In this document: positions 41,688-49,031 of the stretch, piece by piece
Layout of the letters: every line of letters begins with the position of its first letter
Position numbering within the stretch: the first letter of the stretch is position 1
Origin: CAYGWX01 sp964353855 [NCBI: uncultured bacterium]
Lineage (GTDB): Bacteria > Edwardsbacteria > CAYGWX01
NCBI GenBank assembly: GCA_964353855.1
Contig: CAYGWX010000012.1
Location: 1-49,031 of the forward strand
Length of the DNA: 49,031 nt
Reading direction: 5' to 3'
The notes under the pieces: generated by a model
Told to the model about the DNA's origin: nothing
What the model saw: the letters and a program-made list of their open reading frames with translations, nothing else
Database searches by the model: none
Program-made: the position numbers and the translations under genes

Positions 41688-43135
41688 GGGGAGCGGCGAG
41701 GCTTCCTTCGGGGAGGCTCCGTCATCCCGCGGAGATCCAGCAGGCGGGCAACCTCCTGGGGAGAGTACTCCCCGGACTCCCGGAGGACCTGGCGGATCGT
41801 TTTGCCCGAGACAAGAGCCCTCTTGGCGAATCCCGCGGCCCGGGCGTACCCGATCCTGGGATTCAGCGCCGTGGCCAGGGCCGGGCTCCTCTCGGCGTAT
41901 TCCCGGCACCTCTTGGGATCGGCCGTGATGCCCTTGATGCAGCGCTCAGAGAGAAGCGGGATGGCGCTTGTCAATATCCTGAGGGAGAAGATCAGGGCGT
42001 GGGCGATGACCGGCATCATCACGTTCAATTCCAGCTGCCCGGCCTGAGCGGCTTGAGCGATGACCAAGTCCTGACCGATGACTTCGAAGCACACCATGTT
42101 GGTCATCTCTGCGATCACCGGGTTCACTTTGCCGGGCATGATCGAAGAGCCGGGCTGGACCGGAGGCAGGCTGATCTCAGCGAACCCTGTATAGGGCCCC
42201 GAGGACAGGAGTCTCAGGTCGCTCGCGATCTTGCCCAGGTCCTGGGCCAGGTTGCGCAGGGCTCCGGACAGTGACACGAAGGGGGCCATGCTCATCATCG
42301 CGGCCATGGGATTCTTTGCCGGACGCAGGGGCAGGCGCATATCTTTGGCCAATTCCTTGGCCGCAAGCTCCCGGTATCCAGGGGCCGTGTTCAGCCCTGT
42401 GCCCGCGGCCGATCCTCCCAAGCCAAGAGAGAAGGATTCTCTGGCTGCGGTGTCAATCCGCTTGCGATGTTCTGTGATGATCTCCGCCCAGGCCGCAAAC
42501 TCCTGCCCCAGCTTCACCGGTACGGCGTCCTGTAAATGCGTTCGTCCAGCCTTGATGACCCGGTCGAACTGCCTCGCCTTCCCACCCAAGCGCCGGGAAA
42601 GCAGGTCCAGGCTCGCCAGGAGGGACGGCCCCCTGGGCTTTCCGTAAACCAGGGACAGGGCTGCCAGGCGGATGGCCGTGGGGATCACGTCGTTCGTGGA
42701 CTGCCCGCAGTTCACCTGATCGTTGGGATGGACCGGCCTGTACTCGCCCCGCCTTCCGCCTAAGATTTCGTTGGCCCGGTTGGCCAGGACCTCGTTCACA
42801 TTCATGTGGTGCGAGGTCCCGGCTCCGGCCTGGAAGACATCTACCACGAACTGGTCGCGGAGCTTGCCGGAGAGCACCTCATCACAAGCTTGGATGATGG
42901 CCCGGGCCCTTCTCTTATCAAGCCCCGAAAACCGCGCCAGGGAAGCGTTTACCAGTGCCGCGGCGCGCTTGACCCGCACCGTGGCCTCCACGAACTCCGG
43001 GAAGGGGCCCTGCCCGCTCACCGGGAAATTCTCCATCGCCCGGAGGGTCTGGATCCCGTAGTAGGCCCCTGCCGGAACCTTTCTCTCCCCCAGGCTGTCC
43101 TTTTCTAAGCGAAACCCTTTTCTCTTTGGCATCAT
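41684..43135 (-). CDS. aspA: Aspartate ammonia-lyase (aspartase/fumarase superfamily)
   Basis: 483 residues. Conserved regions C1-C3: FQAGAGTSHHMNVNEVLANRA, VHPNDQVNCGQSTND and the signature GSSIMPGKVNP. C1 reads GAGTS, as in aspartases (fumarase C has SGTQTN), and the C-terminal LNPRIGYARAAGFAKRAL-like tail is also aspartase-like, so deamination of aspartate to fumarate is the best call; fumarate hydratase activity is the alternative. Promoter -10 lies only ~17 bases before the first ATG (43135); a second ATG is at 43132. Confidence 0.88.
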   Translation of the reverse strand: MMPKRKGFRLEKDSLGERKVPAGAYYGIQTLRAMENFPVSGQGPFPEFVEATVRVKRAAALVNASLARFSGLDKRRARAIIQACDEVLSGKLRDQFVVDVFQAGAGTSHHMNVNEVLANRANEILGGRRGEYRPVHPNDQVNCGQSTNDVIPTAIRLAALSLVYGKPRGPSLLASLDLLSRRLGGKARQFDRVIKAGRTHLQDAVPVKLGQEFAAWAEIITEHRKRIDTAARESFSLGLGGSAAGTGLNTAPGYRELAAKELAKDMRLPLRPAKNPMAAMMSMAPFVSLSGALRNLAQDLGKIASDLRLLSSGPYTGFAEISLPPVQPGSSIMPGKVNPVIAEMTNMVCFEVIGQDLVIAQAAQAGQLELNVMMPVIAHALIFSLRILTSAIPLLSERCIKGITADPKRCREYAERSPALATALNPRIGYARAAGFAKRALVSGKTIRQVLRESGEYSPQEVARLLDLRGMTEPPRRKPRRSP

Positions 43136-43151
43136 GTAAGTTAAACGTTTT

Positions 43152-43180
43152 ATTATACCACCCCGGTTCCTTTAAGTCAA
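43152..43180 (-). promoter_or_regulatory. Sigma70 promoter of aspA
   Basis: Minus strand TTGACT (43180-43175), 17 bases, TATAAT (43157-43152). Confidence 0.75.
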
Positions 43181-43211
43181 CCCGCAGAAGGACAGGAGTT
43201 AGGGTTGAATA

Positions 43212-43245
43212 AAACAGGGGCGACTTAAGAAAATCGCCCCTGTTT
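43212..43245 (-). terminator. Terminator of the beta-propeller gene
   Basis: AAACAGGGGCGA and TCGCCCCTGTTT form a perfect 12-bp stem with a 10-base loop. On the minus strand it ends the gene at 43267-45354. Confidence 0.85.
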
Positions 43246-43266
43246 CTGATTGCAGATAGTGGTGTA

Positions 43267-45354
43267 CTATCTTAACTTGATGATTCGCAGCGGCTTAGCG
43301 CCATTTCCTTCGGGCTTGAGGAAATACACTCCAGCCGACAGCCCCTCTCCGATCCGGCTTCCCTTGTAGGTCCCGACCCTCCTGCCCGCGATGTCATACA
43401 GCGCGAACCGCTCGGCTTCGTGGCCGGGGATTCGGGCGAACGAGACGAAAGGATTTGGAATGGCTTTGATCACTTGGACCCTTGACCCCTCGAATCCTTG
43501 ACCCCTGCTGTTTTCCACAAACGTTCCCCCCCCATCTGTGGTCTTCAGAATGGTTCCGCCATCCCCCACTACATACCCCGTCTGGGCATCCACAGGAAAA
43601 TGGACAGACCGAAGGTGGTTGTTTGTCCCTGAGGTCTGGCTCACCCAGTTCGCTCCCCCATCCGTGGTCTTGAGGATGGGGCCCCAGGCTCCCACCGCAT
43701 AACCGGTCTGGGCATCCACCGGAAAATGGACGGAGTTAAGGATGTAGGTTGGACTCGAGCTCGCCCAGTTCGCTCCCCCATCCGTGGTCTTCAGGATGGT
43801 GCTATATTCTCCCACCGCATACCCCGTCTGGACATCCACAGGAAAATAGACGGAGTTAAGGAGGTACCCCGTTCTCTGAAATGTCCAGTTCGCTCCTCCA
43901 TCCGTGGTCTTCAGGATCGTGCCATAGTCTCCTACCGCATACCCGGTCTGCGCATCCAGGGGAAAATGGACGGAGTAAAGTTCGTGGCCTCCCCATAACT
44001 GCCTTGTCCAGTTCGTTCCCCCATCCGTGGTCTTCAGGATGGTGCCGAGATACCCCACCGCATACCCGGTCTGGGAATCCAGGGGAAAATGGACGGAGTA
44101 AAGGCAATCGTATGTCCCCGAGCTCTGGGTCACCCAGTTCGCTCCCCCATCCGTGGTCTTGAGGATGGTGCCGTCGTTGCCGATGAAGTTTCCCCCCACC
44201 GCATACCCGGTCTGCGCGTCCAGGGGAAAATGGACGGAGTAAAGCTCATTGGTTGTCCCCGAGCTCTGGCTTACCCAGTTTGCTCCCCCATCCGTGGTCT
44301 TCAGGATGGTGCCCCCCACCGCATACCCCGTCTGGGCATCCACAGGAAACTGGACGGAGTTAAGGTCCCTGGTTATCCCCGAGCTCTGACTCACCCAGTT
44401 TGCTCCCCCATCCGTGGTCTTCAGGATGGTGCCCCAGGCTCCCACCGCATACCCGGTCTGGGCATCCTGAGGAAAATGGACGGAAGAAAGCCAATAGGTT
44501 GTCCCCGAGGCCAGGCTATCCCAGCTCGCCCCACCGTTCGTGGTCTTCAAGATGGTTAAGGCTCCCACAGCATAGCCGGTTTGAGCATCCACAGGAAAAT
44601 GGACGGAGTAAAGGAATTCGGCTGTCCCCGAGCTCTGGCTTGCCCAGTTCGCTCCACCGTTCGTGGTCTTACGGATAGTGCCGACATCTCCCACCGCATA
44701 CCCGGTCTGCGCATCCTGAGGAAAATGGACGGAGTAAAGCCTTTGGCCTGTGCCCACCTGGGAAACCCACACCGCTCCCCCATCCGTGGTCTTGAGGATG
44801 GTGCCCCTTAATCCCACTGCATACCCGGTCTGTGCATCAACAGGAAAATGGACGGAGTAAAGGTCCCTGGTTGTCCCCGAGCTCTGGCCTGTCCAGTTCC
44901 CTCCCCCATCCGTGGTCTTGAGGATGATGCCGGAGTCCCCCACCGCATACCCGGTCTGCGCATCCAGGGGAAAATTGACGGAGTTAAGGTACCTGGTTAT
45001 TCCCGAGGTCAGGCTCACCCAGTTCGCTCCCCCATCCGTGGTCTTGAGGATGATGCCATTGCTGGTGAAGTATCCCCCCACCGCATACCCGGTTTGCGCA
45101 TCCACGGGAAAATGGACGGAGGAAAGGTCGTTGGTTGTCCCCGAACTCTGGATTGTCCAGTTCGCTCCTCCATCCGTGGTCTTCAAGATGGTGCCGCCAC
45201 CCCCTGCCGCATACCCGGTATTATGGTCAACAAAACAAACGGCGCCCAAGCCATTCCCCGTCGGCAGGGGGTTCTGCCAGAACCAGCCGGCCTGGACGAA
45301 TCCGGGCAATAAAAACAGCACGGCCGGGATCAAGATGAATTTGAATGATCGCAT
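43267..45354 (-). CDS. Secreted 14-repeat beta-propeller (Ycf48/BNR-like) with sorting module
   Basis: 695 residues; AAAGGAGG before the ATG. Signal peptide 1-22 (ends VQA). Fourteen tandem repeats of 40-46 residues follow (about 25-615), each with LYSVHFPVDAQTGYAVG, then GTILKTTDGGANW and a Ser/Thr-rich turn, the pattern of Ycf48/sortilin-like propeller blades. The repeats are also visible in the DNA (~125-135 bp). The last ~70 residues (IPNPFVSF, ALYDIAGRRVGTYKG, AGVYFLKP) are a sorting module nearly the same as in the protein at 21961. Probably exported and anchored at the surface; ligand unknown. Confidence 0.9.
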   Translation of the reverse strand: MRSFKFILIPAVLFLLPGFVQAGWFWQNPLPTGNGLGAVCFVDHNTGYAAGGGGTILKTTDGGANWTIQSSGTTNDLSSVHFPVDAQTGYAVGGYFTSNGIILKTTDGGANWVSLTSGITRYLNSVNFPLDAQTGYAVGDSGIILKTTDGGGNWTGQSSGTTRDLYSVHFPVDAQTGYAVGLRGTILKTTDGGAVWVSQVGTGQRLYSVHFPQDAQTGYAVGDVGTIRKTTNGGANWASQSSGTAEFLYSVHFPVDAQTGYAVGALTILKTTNGGASWDSLASGTTYWLSSVHFPQDAQTGYAVGAWGTILKTTDGGANWVSQSSGITRDLNSVQFPVDAQTGYAVGGTILKTTDGGANWVSQSSGTTNELYSVHFPLDAQTGYAVGGNFIGNDGTILKTTDGGANWVTQSSGTYDCLYSVHFPLDSQTGYAVGYLGTILKTTDGGTNWTRQLWGGHELYSVHFPLDAQTGYAVGDYGTILKTTDGGANWTFQRTGYLLNSVYFPVDVQTGYAVGEYSTILKTTDGGANWASSSPTYILNSVHFPVDAQTGYAVGAWGPILKTTDGGANWVSQTSGTNNHLRSVHFPVDAQTGYVVGDGGTILKTTDGGGTFVENSRGQGFEGSRVQVIKAIPNPFVSFARIPGHEAERFALYDIAGRRVGTYKGSRIGEGLSAGVYFLKPEGNGAKPLRIIKLR

Positions 45355-45420
45355 CGCTTCCTCCTTTCCGTGCTCTTCGGGTTGAACAGACCTTATGAAC
45401 CTGTTCCAAAAGACCTCTAT

Positions 45421-45449
45421 ATCTTAAGGCAAAAAACGAATTTTGTCAA
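45421..45449 (-). promoter_or_regulatory. Sigma70-like promoter of the beta-propeller gene
   Basis: Minus strand TTGACA (45449-45444), 17 bases, TAAGAT (45426-45421). Confidence 0.55.
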
Positions 45450-45537
45450 GCCCCGAATTGTAAAAATGGGATGGCTGGAGCGGGTGAGCCCTTATGGGGG
45501 TGGTGCACAGGTGGGCGATTAAGGCTCGTGCAAACCG

Positions 45538-45592
45538 ACTTGGTTCTGGGTTGGTTCTGACTTGGTTCTGGCTTGTTCCTGGCTTGGTCAGG
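45538..45592. repeat. 11-bp tandem repeat, 5 units
   Basis: ACTTGGTTCTG, GGTTGGTTCTG, ACTTGGTTCTG, GCTTGTTCCTG, GCTTGGTCAGG, all in register. Confidence 0.85.
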
Positions 45593-45604
45593 CCTATTTT
45601 GCTT

Positions 45605-45633
45605 CCTACCCTCCCCCTTTGGGGGAGGGTAGG
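45605..45633. repeat. REP-like hairpin, 13-bp stem
   Basis: CCTACCCTCCCCC and its exact inverse GGGGGAGGGTAGG around a TTT loop, 12 bases after the 11-bp array. No T-run follows on either strand. Confidence 0.75.
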
Positions 45634-45866
45634 TTTCGAGTAAGGAAACGATTTGGGTGGCAGGGTAGGGTTCTCCCTGGCCTGACCGGGTTACGGCCCT
45701 GGGAGGCCCCTTGTCCCGAGCCTGAGGGGCTTCTATAGAGAGCCTGGGGACTGTCAAAATGTCAGGGGAGGGATCCCTCGTCTGCTTGCCGCAGGGATTC
45801 TGAAACGGATTCCGTACCTCGGTGCCTTAAGTGGGTTGCCGTTTACATTTGTGTCCCCACCTGTGG

Positions 45867-45872
45867 TATAAT
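45867..45872 (+). promoter_or_regulatory. -10 box of the peptidase gene
   Basis: Perfect TATAAT; TTTACA (45842-45847) is 19 bases before it, a poor spacing. Confidence 0.45.
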
Positions 45873-45912
45873 TTATCTAACCGGATACGACAAAACCCAT
45901 ACGAGGAACGAA

Positions 45913-47796
45913 TTGAAGCGAATGCATTGGTTGGTCAACGTCGTTTTTCTGACGGTTGTCTTGCTTTCGGCCGCCTCCCCCTTCGCCGCGGATAAGGGGA
46001 AAATTCCCCAGCGTTCGGACATCGAGGCCAGGTACAAGTGGAGGCTGGAGGACCTCTACCCGAGCCAGGCCGCCTGGGACAGTGACTTCGAAGCCCTGAA
46101 GGGCAGCCTCGACCGTTTCCGGCCTTTCAAGGGGCACCTCGGGGACTCGCCGGCTACGCTCCACTCCTGCCTTGCGCTCACGGACAGCCTCGCACTCCTG
46201 TCCAGCAAACTCTACGTCTACGCCCACCTCAAGCTGGACGAGGATACCCGGATCAACCCCAACCAGGAGATGGGCGACCGCATCGCCAACCTCTCCACCC
46301 GGCTTTGGCAGGCCATGGCCTACATCGAGCCCGAGATCCTGACCCTGGGAAAGGATAAAGCCCTGGGGATGTGCGACCGCGACCCGGGGTTGGGAGTCTA
46401 CCGCTTCTACATCCAGGACCTGTTCCGCAGGCACGAGCACATCCTCTCGGACAAGGAGGAGGGGATCCTGGCCCTGGCTGACCCCCTGGCCAGGTCCCCC
46501 GGGCAGATCTTCTCCATGGTCGACGATGCGGATATGGACTTCGGAACGGTCAAGGACTCCACGGGCCAGGAGATCGCGCTCACCAAGGAGCGGTACTCCA
46601 AAATCCTCGAGTCCAAGGACCGGGCTCTGAGAAAGGAGGCGAACCGGGTCCGCAACCTGGCCTACCTCCGGTACCTGAATACCCTGTCTGCGACCCTGGG
46701 GGCCTCGCTCAAGAAGGACCTGTTCCTGACCAAGGCCCGGAACTATCCCACCTGCCTGGCGATGTCCCTCGACGCGGACTCCATCCCGACGGAGGTGGTC
46801 ACCAGCCTGATCCGGGCGGTGAACGCCAACCTCGCCCCGTTGCACAAATGGACCAAGCTTCGCAAGCGCATCCTGGGGTACGACACGCTCTATGCCTATG
46901 ACCTTTACGTGCCGCTGACCTCCGGAGAGCAGCGGGAATATCCCTACGAGGAGGCCAAGAGGATCGCGCTCTCCGGCCTCCGTCCGCTGGGCGAGGACTA
47001 CCGCAAGGAATTCCGGAGGGGGCTGGAGGGAGGGTGGGTGGACGTCTACGAGACCCAGGGCAAGAAATCCGGAGCCTATCAGTGGGGGACCTACGGCAAG
47101 CATCCCTATCTCCTCATGAACTACAACGACACCCGGGATGCCATCTTCACTCTGGCCCACGAGATGGGCCACGCCCTGCACAGCGTCTACACCGACCGCA
47201 GCGAGCCCTACGCCTACCGTTGGCACTACCTGTTCAACTCCGAGGTCGCCTCGACTACGAACGAGGCCCTGCTGATGAAACACCTGCTCAAAAGCGCCCG
47301 GACCAAGAAGGAGAAGATGGACCTCCTCTCCGCCTACATCGAGCAGATCATCGGGACGTTCTACACCCAGGTCTGGTTCACGGAGTTCGAGCTCGCCATC
47401 CACGAGCGGGTGGAGAAGGGCGAGGCCACGTCCCCGGAGTTCTTCCGCAAGACCTGGCGCGAGGTCTACCAGAAATACTGGGGGCCGGACCTTGTCATAG
47501 ACTCCCTGAACGACATGGGCTGTCTGCGCATCGACCACTTCTACCGACCATACTACACCTACAAATACGCCACCAGCTACGCCGCATCCCAGATGCTCTC
47601 CCGGGACCTTCTGGAGGAAAAAAAGGGGGCCGCAGAGCGGTACCGCAGGTTCCTGTCCACGGGCTCGTCCAAGTATCCCCTGGCCATCCTCAGGGACGCC
47701 GGGGTGGACTTGACCAAGCCGGAGCCCTACCAGCGGACGATCACCCTGTTCGGGGAGCTGGTGGACGAAATGGAGAAGCTATTAAACGAAAATTAA
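45913..47796 (+). CDS. pepF: Exported M3-family oligoendopeptidase (PepF-like)
   Basis: Zinc metallopeptidase of 627 residues that cuts oligopeptides. N-terminal PepF domain ~40-200 (RYKWRLEDLYPSQAAWDSDFE, LYVYAHLKLDEDT), catalytic domain with HEMGH at 416-420 (FTLAHEMGHALHSVY) and the later Glu in FNSEVASTTNEALL. Unlike the usual cytoplasmic enzyme it starts with a signal peptide (MKRMHWLVNVVFLTVVLL, ending in AA near 24), so it acts in the periplasm or outside. TTG start after GAGG; ATG at 45922 is an alternative. Confidence 0.92.
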   Translation: MKRMHWLVNVVFLTVVLLSAASPFAADKGKIPQRSDIEARYKWRLEDLYPSQAAWDSDFEALKGSLDRFRPFKGHLGDSPATLHSCLALTDSLALLSSKLYVYAHLKLDEDTRINPNQEMGDRIANLSTRLWQAMAYIEPEILTLGKDKALGMCDRDPGLGVYRFYIQDLFRRHEHILSDKEEGILALADPLARSPGQIFSMVDDADMDFGTVKDSTGQEIALTKERYSKILESKDRALRKEANRVRNLAYLRYLNTLSATLGASLKKDLFLTKARNYPTCLAMSLDADSIPTEVVTSLIRAVNANLAPLHKWTKLRKRILGYDTLYAYDLYVPLTSGEQREYPYEEAKRIALSGLRPLGEDYRKEFRRGLEGGWVDVYETQGKKSGAYQWGTYGKHPYLLMNYNDTRDAIFTLAHEMGHALHSVYTDRSEPYAYRWHYLFNSEVASTTNEALLMKHLLKSARTKKEKMDLLSAYIEQIIGTFYTQVWFTEFELAIHERVEKGEATSPEFFRKTWREVYQKYWGPDLVIDSLNDMGCLRIDHFYRPYYTYKYATSYAASQMLSRDLLEEKKGAAERYRRFLSTGSSKYPLAILRDAGVDLTKPEPYQRTITLFGELVDEMEKLLNEN

Positions 47797-47822
47797 TTTA
47801 ACTGCTGAGGAAGGGCAACGGC

Positions 47823-48029
47823 ATGAAATTCAAGGACAGCAGGCTTTACTCCTGGGCAGGGGGAGCGACGATGATCGTGAGTGCGGCCATCTTCTTCTGG
47901 AAGGTCCTTCCCGATGCAGCGGCCCATCCGGAGCTGGTCTTCGCGACCGCGAGCGTTCTGTGCATGGCCTCGGCGGGGATCCTGTTCGTGCTGTATCTCG
48001 ATGCCCGGTTGAAAGAGGCCGGGAAATAA
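47823..48029 (+). CDS. Small two-helix membrane protein
   Basis: 68 residues with two hydrophobic helices (about 8-29 and 38-58) and a charged C-terminus (LDARLKEAGK). GAGGAAGGG lies before the ATG. It follows the peptidase by 26 bases, probably in the same transcript. No family recognised. Confidence 0.7.
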   Translation: MKFKDSRLYSWAGGATMIVSAAIFFWKVLPDAAAHPELVFATASVLCMASAGILFVLYLDARLKEAGK

Positions 48030-48068
48030 AAAGGCCCGGGCGGACCAGCCCAGGTCGTGTTATTTAAA

Positions 48069-48093
48069 GGGGCGCAGAAGGTTTTTGCGCCCC
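48069..48093. terminator. Terminator between converging genes
   Basis: GGGGCGCA (48069-48076) and TGCGCCCC (48086-48093), loop 9 bases. The right arm touches the rsmA stop codon. Confidence 0.65.
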
Positions 48094-48917
48094 TAAGTCA
48101 TGGCCCGGGCCAGGCAGGCGAATTCATCCAGAGACAGAGTCTCGCCCCTCCGAGTCAGATCAATCCCTGTTTCTCTATGAACCTGCGTCGCCACAATTGG
48201 AGAGAGGCCAAGGGCGCTTCTGAGCATCTTGCGTCTTTGTCCGAAGGCTTTCTTCACCGTCTGAAAAAAACGCTCTACATCCACTTCGACGGGTGGTTTC
48301 TCTCTGACCGTAAGTCTCACTACCGCGGAAGAGACTTTAGGCCTCGGAAAGAACGAACCGGGAGAGACCCGGAACAGAACCTCCGGAGCAAAGTGATACC
48401 GGCAGAAGACAGAGAAGGCGCTGTAATCCTCGTCTCCGGGCCCGGCTGCCATGCGTTGAGCCACCTCCAGCTGGACCATCAGGACGGCGAGCTTCACGGC
48501 ATCCTTGTACTTCACGATCCATTCCAGGACTGGGCTCGTGATCTGATAGGGCAGATTCCCCGCCACAGCAAGCGGCCCGCCTGAAACCTCATCGTTTGCA
48601 ATCTTCCTCAGGTCCGCCTTCAGGACATCCCCGTGAATCAGATGAATATTCCCTCCAGCAAACCGCTCCTCAAGATGCGCCACCATCCTTTTGTCCAGCT
48701 CCACGGCAACCACCTCTGAGAACCTCTCGGCCAGGGCCTGGGTAAGGATTCCCTTGCCCGGGCCGATCTCGAAGCAGACGCCGCGACCCAACAGGGTGGC
48801 GGCCTCAGCGATCCGGGCCGCGATCCGCGGGTCGGTCAGGAAGTGCTGGCCGAGGTGTTTCTTGGGCCCGAGTCCGGAAGGAGCGTGACTCGTGACTCGT
48901 GATCCGTTATTCGGCAT
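48093..48917 (-). CDS. rsmA: 16S rRNA (adenine1518/1519-N6) dimethyltransferase
   Basis: KsgA/RsmA, 274 residues, methylates two adenines at the end of 16S rRNA. KKHLGQHFLTD at the start, SAM motif FEIGPGKGILTQAL, VAVELDKRM, catalytic GNLPYQITSPVL, and FFPRPKVSSAVVRL. The first ~12 codons (NGSRVTSHAPSG) are encoded by a CGTGACT heptamer array, so the N-terminus has probably grown or been altered by the repeat. No clear Shine-Dalgarno. Confidence 0.94.
   Translation of the reverse strand: MPNNGSRVTSHAPSGLGPKKHLGQHFLTDPRIAARIAEAATLLGRGVCFEIGPGKGILTQALAERFSEVVAVELDKRMVAHLEERFAGGNIHLIHGDVLKADLRKIANDEVSGGPLAVAGNLPYQITSPVLEWIVKYKDAVKLAVLMVQLEVAQRMAAGPGDEDYSAFSVFCRYHFAPEVLFRVSPGSFFPRPKVSSAVVRLTVREKPPVEVDVERFFQTVKKAFGQRRKMLRSALGLSPIVATQVHRETGIDLTRRGETLSLDEFACLARAMT
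48884..48904. repeat. 7-bp tandem repeat, 3 units, inside rsmA 5' end
   Basis: CGTGACT, CGTGACT, CGTGATC; related to the arrays at 10442 and 39482. Confidence 0.75.
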
Positions 48918-48986
48918 GGCTTTTATGATACTCCGGCAGGAGGAGCGATGTCAAGGCGGTCAGGACCGCGGACCGAGAAAAGGACG

Positions 48987-49015
48987 TTGAAAAAAGGCTC
49001 CAAGTGTTGTACAAT
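48987..49015 (+). promoter_or_regulatory. Sigma70-like promoter of a gene beyond the window
   Basis: TTGAAA (48987-48992), 17 bases, TACAAT (49010-49015), reading out of the right edge. Confidence 0.6.
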
Positions 49016-49031
49016 ATAGTATCAATGAAAC

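Larger units (their letters stand above)
45355..45912. other. Repeat-rich divergent intergenic region
   Basis: 558 bases without a credible gene: propeller promoter, five-unit 11-bp array (45538-45592), long hairpin (45605-45633), ~200 bases in which I see nothing, then a TATAAT box before the peptidase. Confidence 0.7.

Noticed and set aside
48948-49019. 23-codon ORF with AGGAGGAG before its ATG, reading toward the right edge
   Set aside because: It overlaps the -35/-10 promoter at 48987-49015, matches nothing in the window and cannot be tested without the sequence beyond the edge.
1-49031. tRNA, rRNA or CRISPR arrays
   Set aside because: No T-loop/acceptor pattern, rRNA motif, or direct repeats with unique spacers of CRISPR size were seen. 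The tandem arrays have 7-11 bp units without spacers.

Overview
The window is a GC-rich, densely coded stretch of bacterial chromosome. Several things point to a Gram-negative lineage of the FCB/candidate-phylum type (WOR-3, TA06, Edwardsbacteria or Zixibacteria-like). It has an outer-membrane beta-barrel protein. It has three secreted proteins with C-terminal FlgD/type IX-like sorting modules. It also has an archaeal-style group 3b NiFe hydrogenase and a stand-alone GMP synthase ATP-pyrophosphatase subunit. The phylum is an inference from gene content; no rRNA or ribosomal protein gene is present to settle it.

Layout. 1-907 (-): ornithine aminotransferase, cut by the window edge. 1437-10445 (+): a 13-gene arsenic island behind a textbook sigma70 promoter with a dyad beside it: arsM, arsR, acr3, a Cys-tailed periplasmic protein, an FtsX-type ABC permease and its ATPase, arsC, a His-rich periplasmic repeat protein, a periplasmic thioredoxin, an ArsP-type permease, a small CXXC redox protein, a CcdA-type electron conduit and a 53-residue protein with a CDCDCDC start. 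10524-14045: era, a DMT transporter and tyrS. 14044-16800 (-): an incomplete oligopeptide ABC operon (oppD-oppF-oppC). 16894-19847: a small membrane protein and a large secreted esterase-like protein. 20084-20352: a MITE-like element with 26-bp inverted repeats and a 5-bp target duplication. 20506-23862: VOC protein, stand-alone GuaA subunit, secreted CocE-type hydrolase. 23988-26201: PAS/HD-GYP c-di-GMP phosphodiesterase. 26275-31273 (-): complete group 3b (sulf)hydrogenase operon with a cyclic-nucleotide-binding protein and maturation protease. 31488-33099: DUF134 regulator, NifX-like protein, small ORF, DUF4405 membrane protein. 33307-38646: a secreted protein, then an ECF sigma/anti-sigma/RseB-like/calcium-motif/OMP envelope operon. 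38816-43135 (-): FN3-like protein, redoxin, acyl-CoA dehydrogenase, aspartase. 43267-45354 (-): secreted 14-repeat beta-propeller. 45913-48917: secreted PepF-type peptidase, small membrane protein, rsmA.

How the genes work together. The arsenic island holds reduction (ArsC), As(III) efflux (Acr3), methylation (ArsM) and probable organoarsenical export (ArsP), joined to a transmembrane thiol relay (CcdA, two thioredoxin-like proteins) and several Cys-rich proteins of unknown role. The hydrogenase operon would couple H2 to NAD(P)H.

The most unusual signals are not genes of known type. (1) Two short leader ORFs are degenerate copies of the 5' end of a gene further downstream (arsC, guaA). Each ends in an ATGA overlap with the first gene of an intervening block, as if blocks were inserted with duplication of a start region. 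(2) Four intergenic regions carry tandem arrays with the same 11-bp period but unrelated sequence, three of them beside a pyrimidine/purine hairpin. (3) A CGTGANN heptamer array occurs at three places. (4) There is a MITE with an intact target duplication. (5) There is a 22-bp perfect palindrome at the DUF134 promoter. All positions and repeat counts were read by eye; no database search was run.
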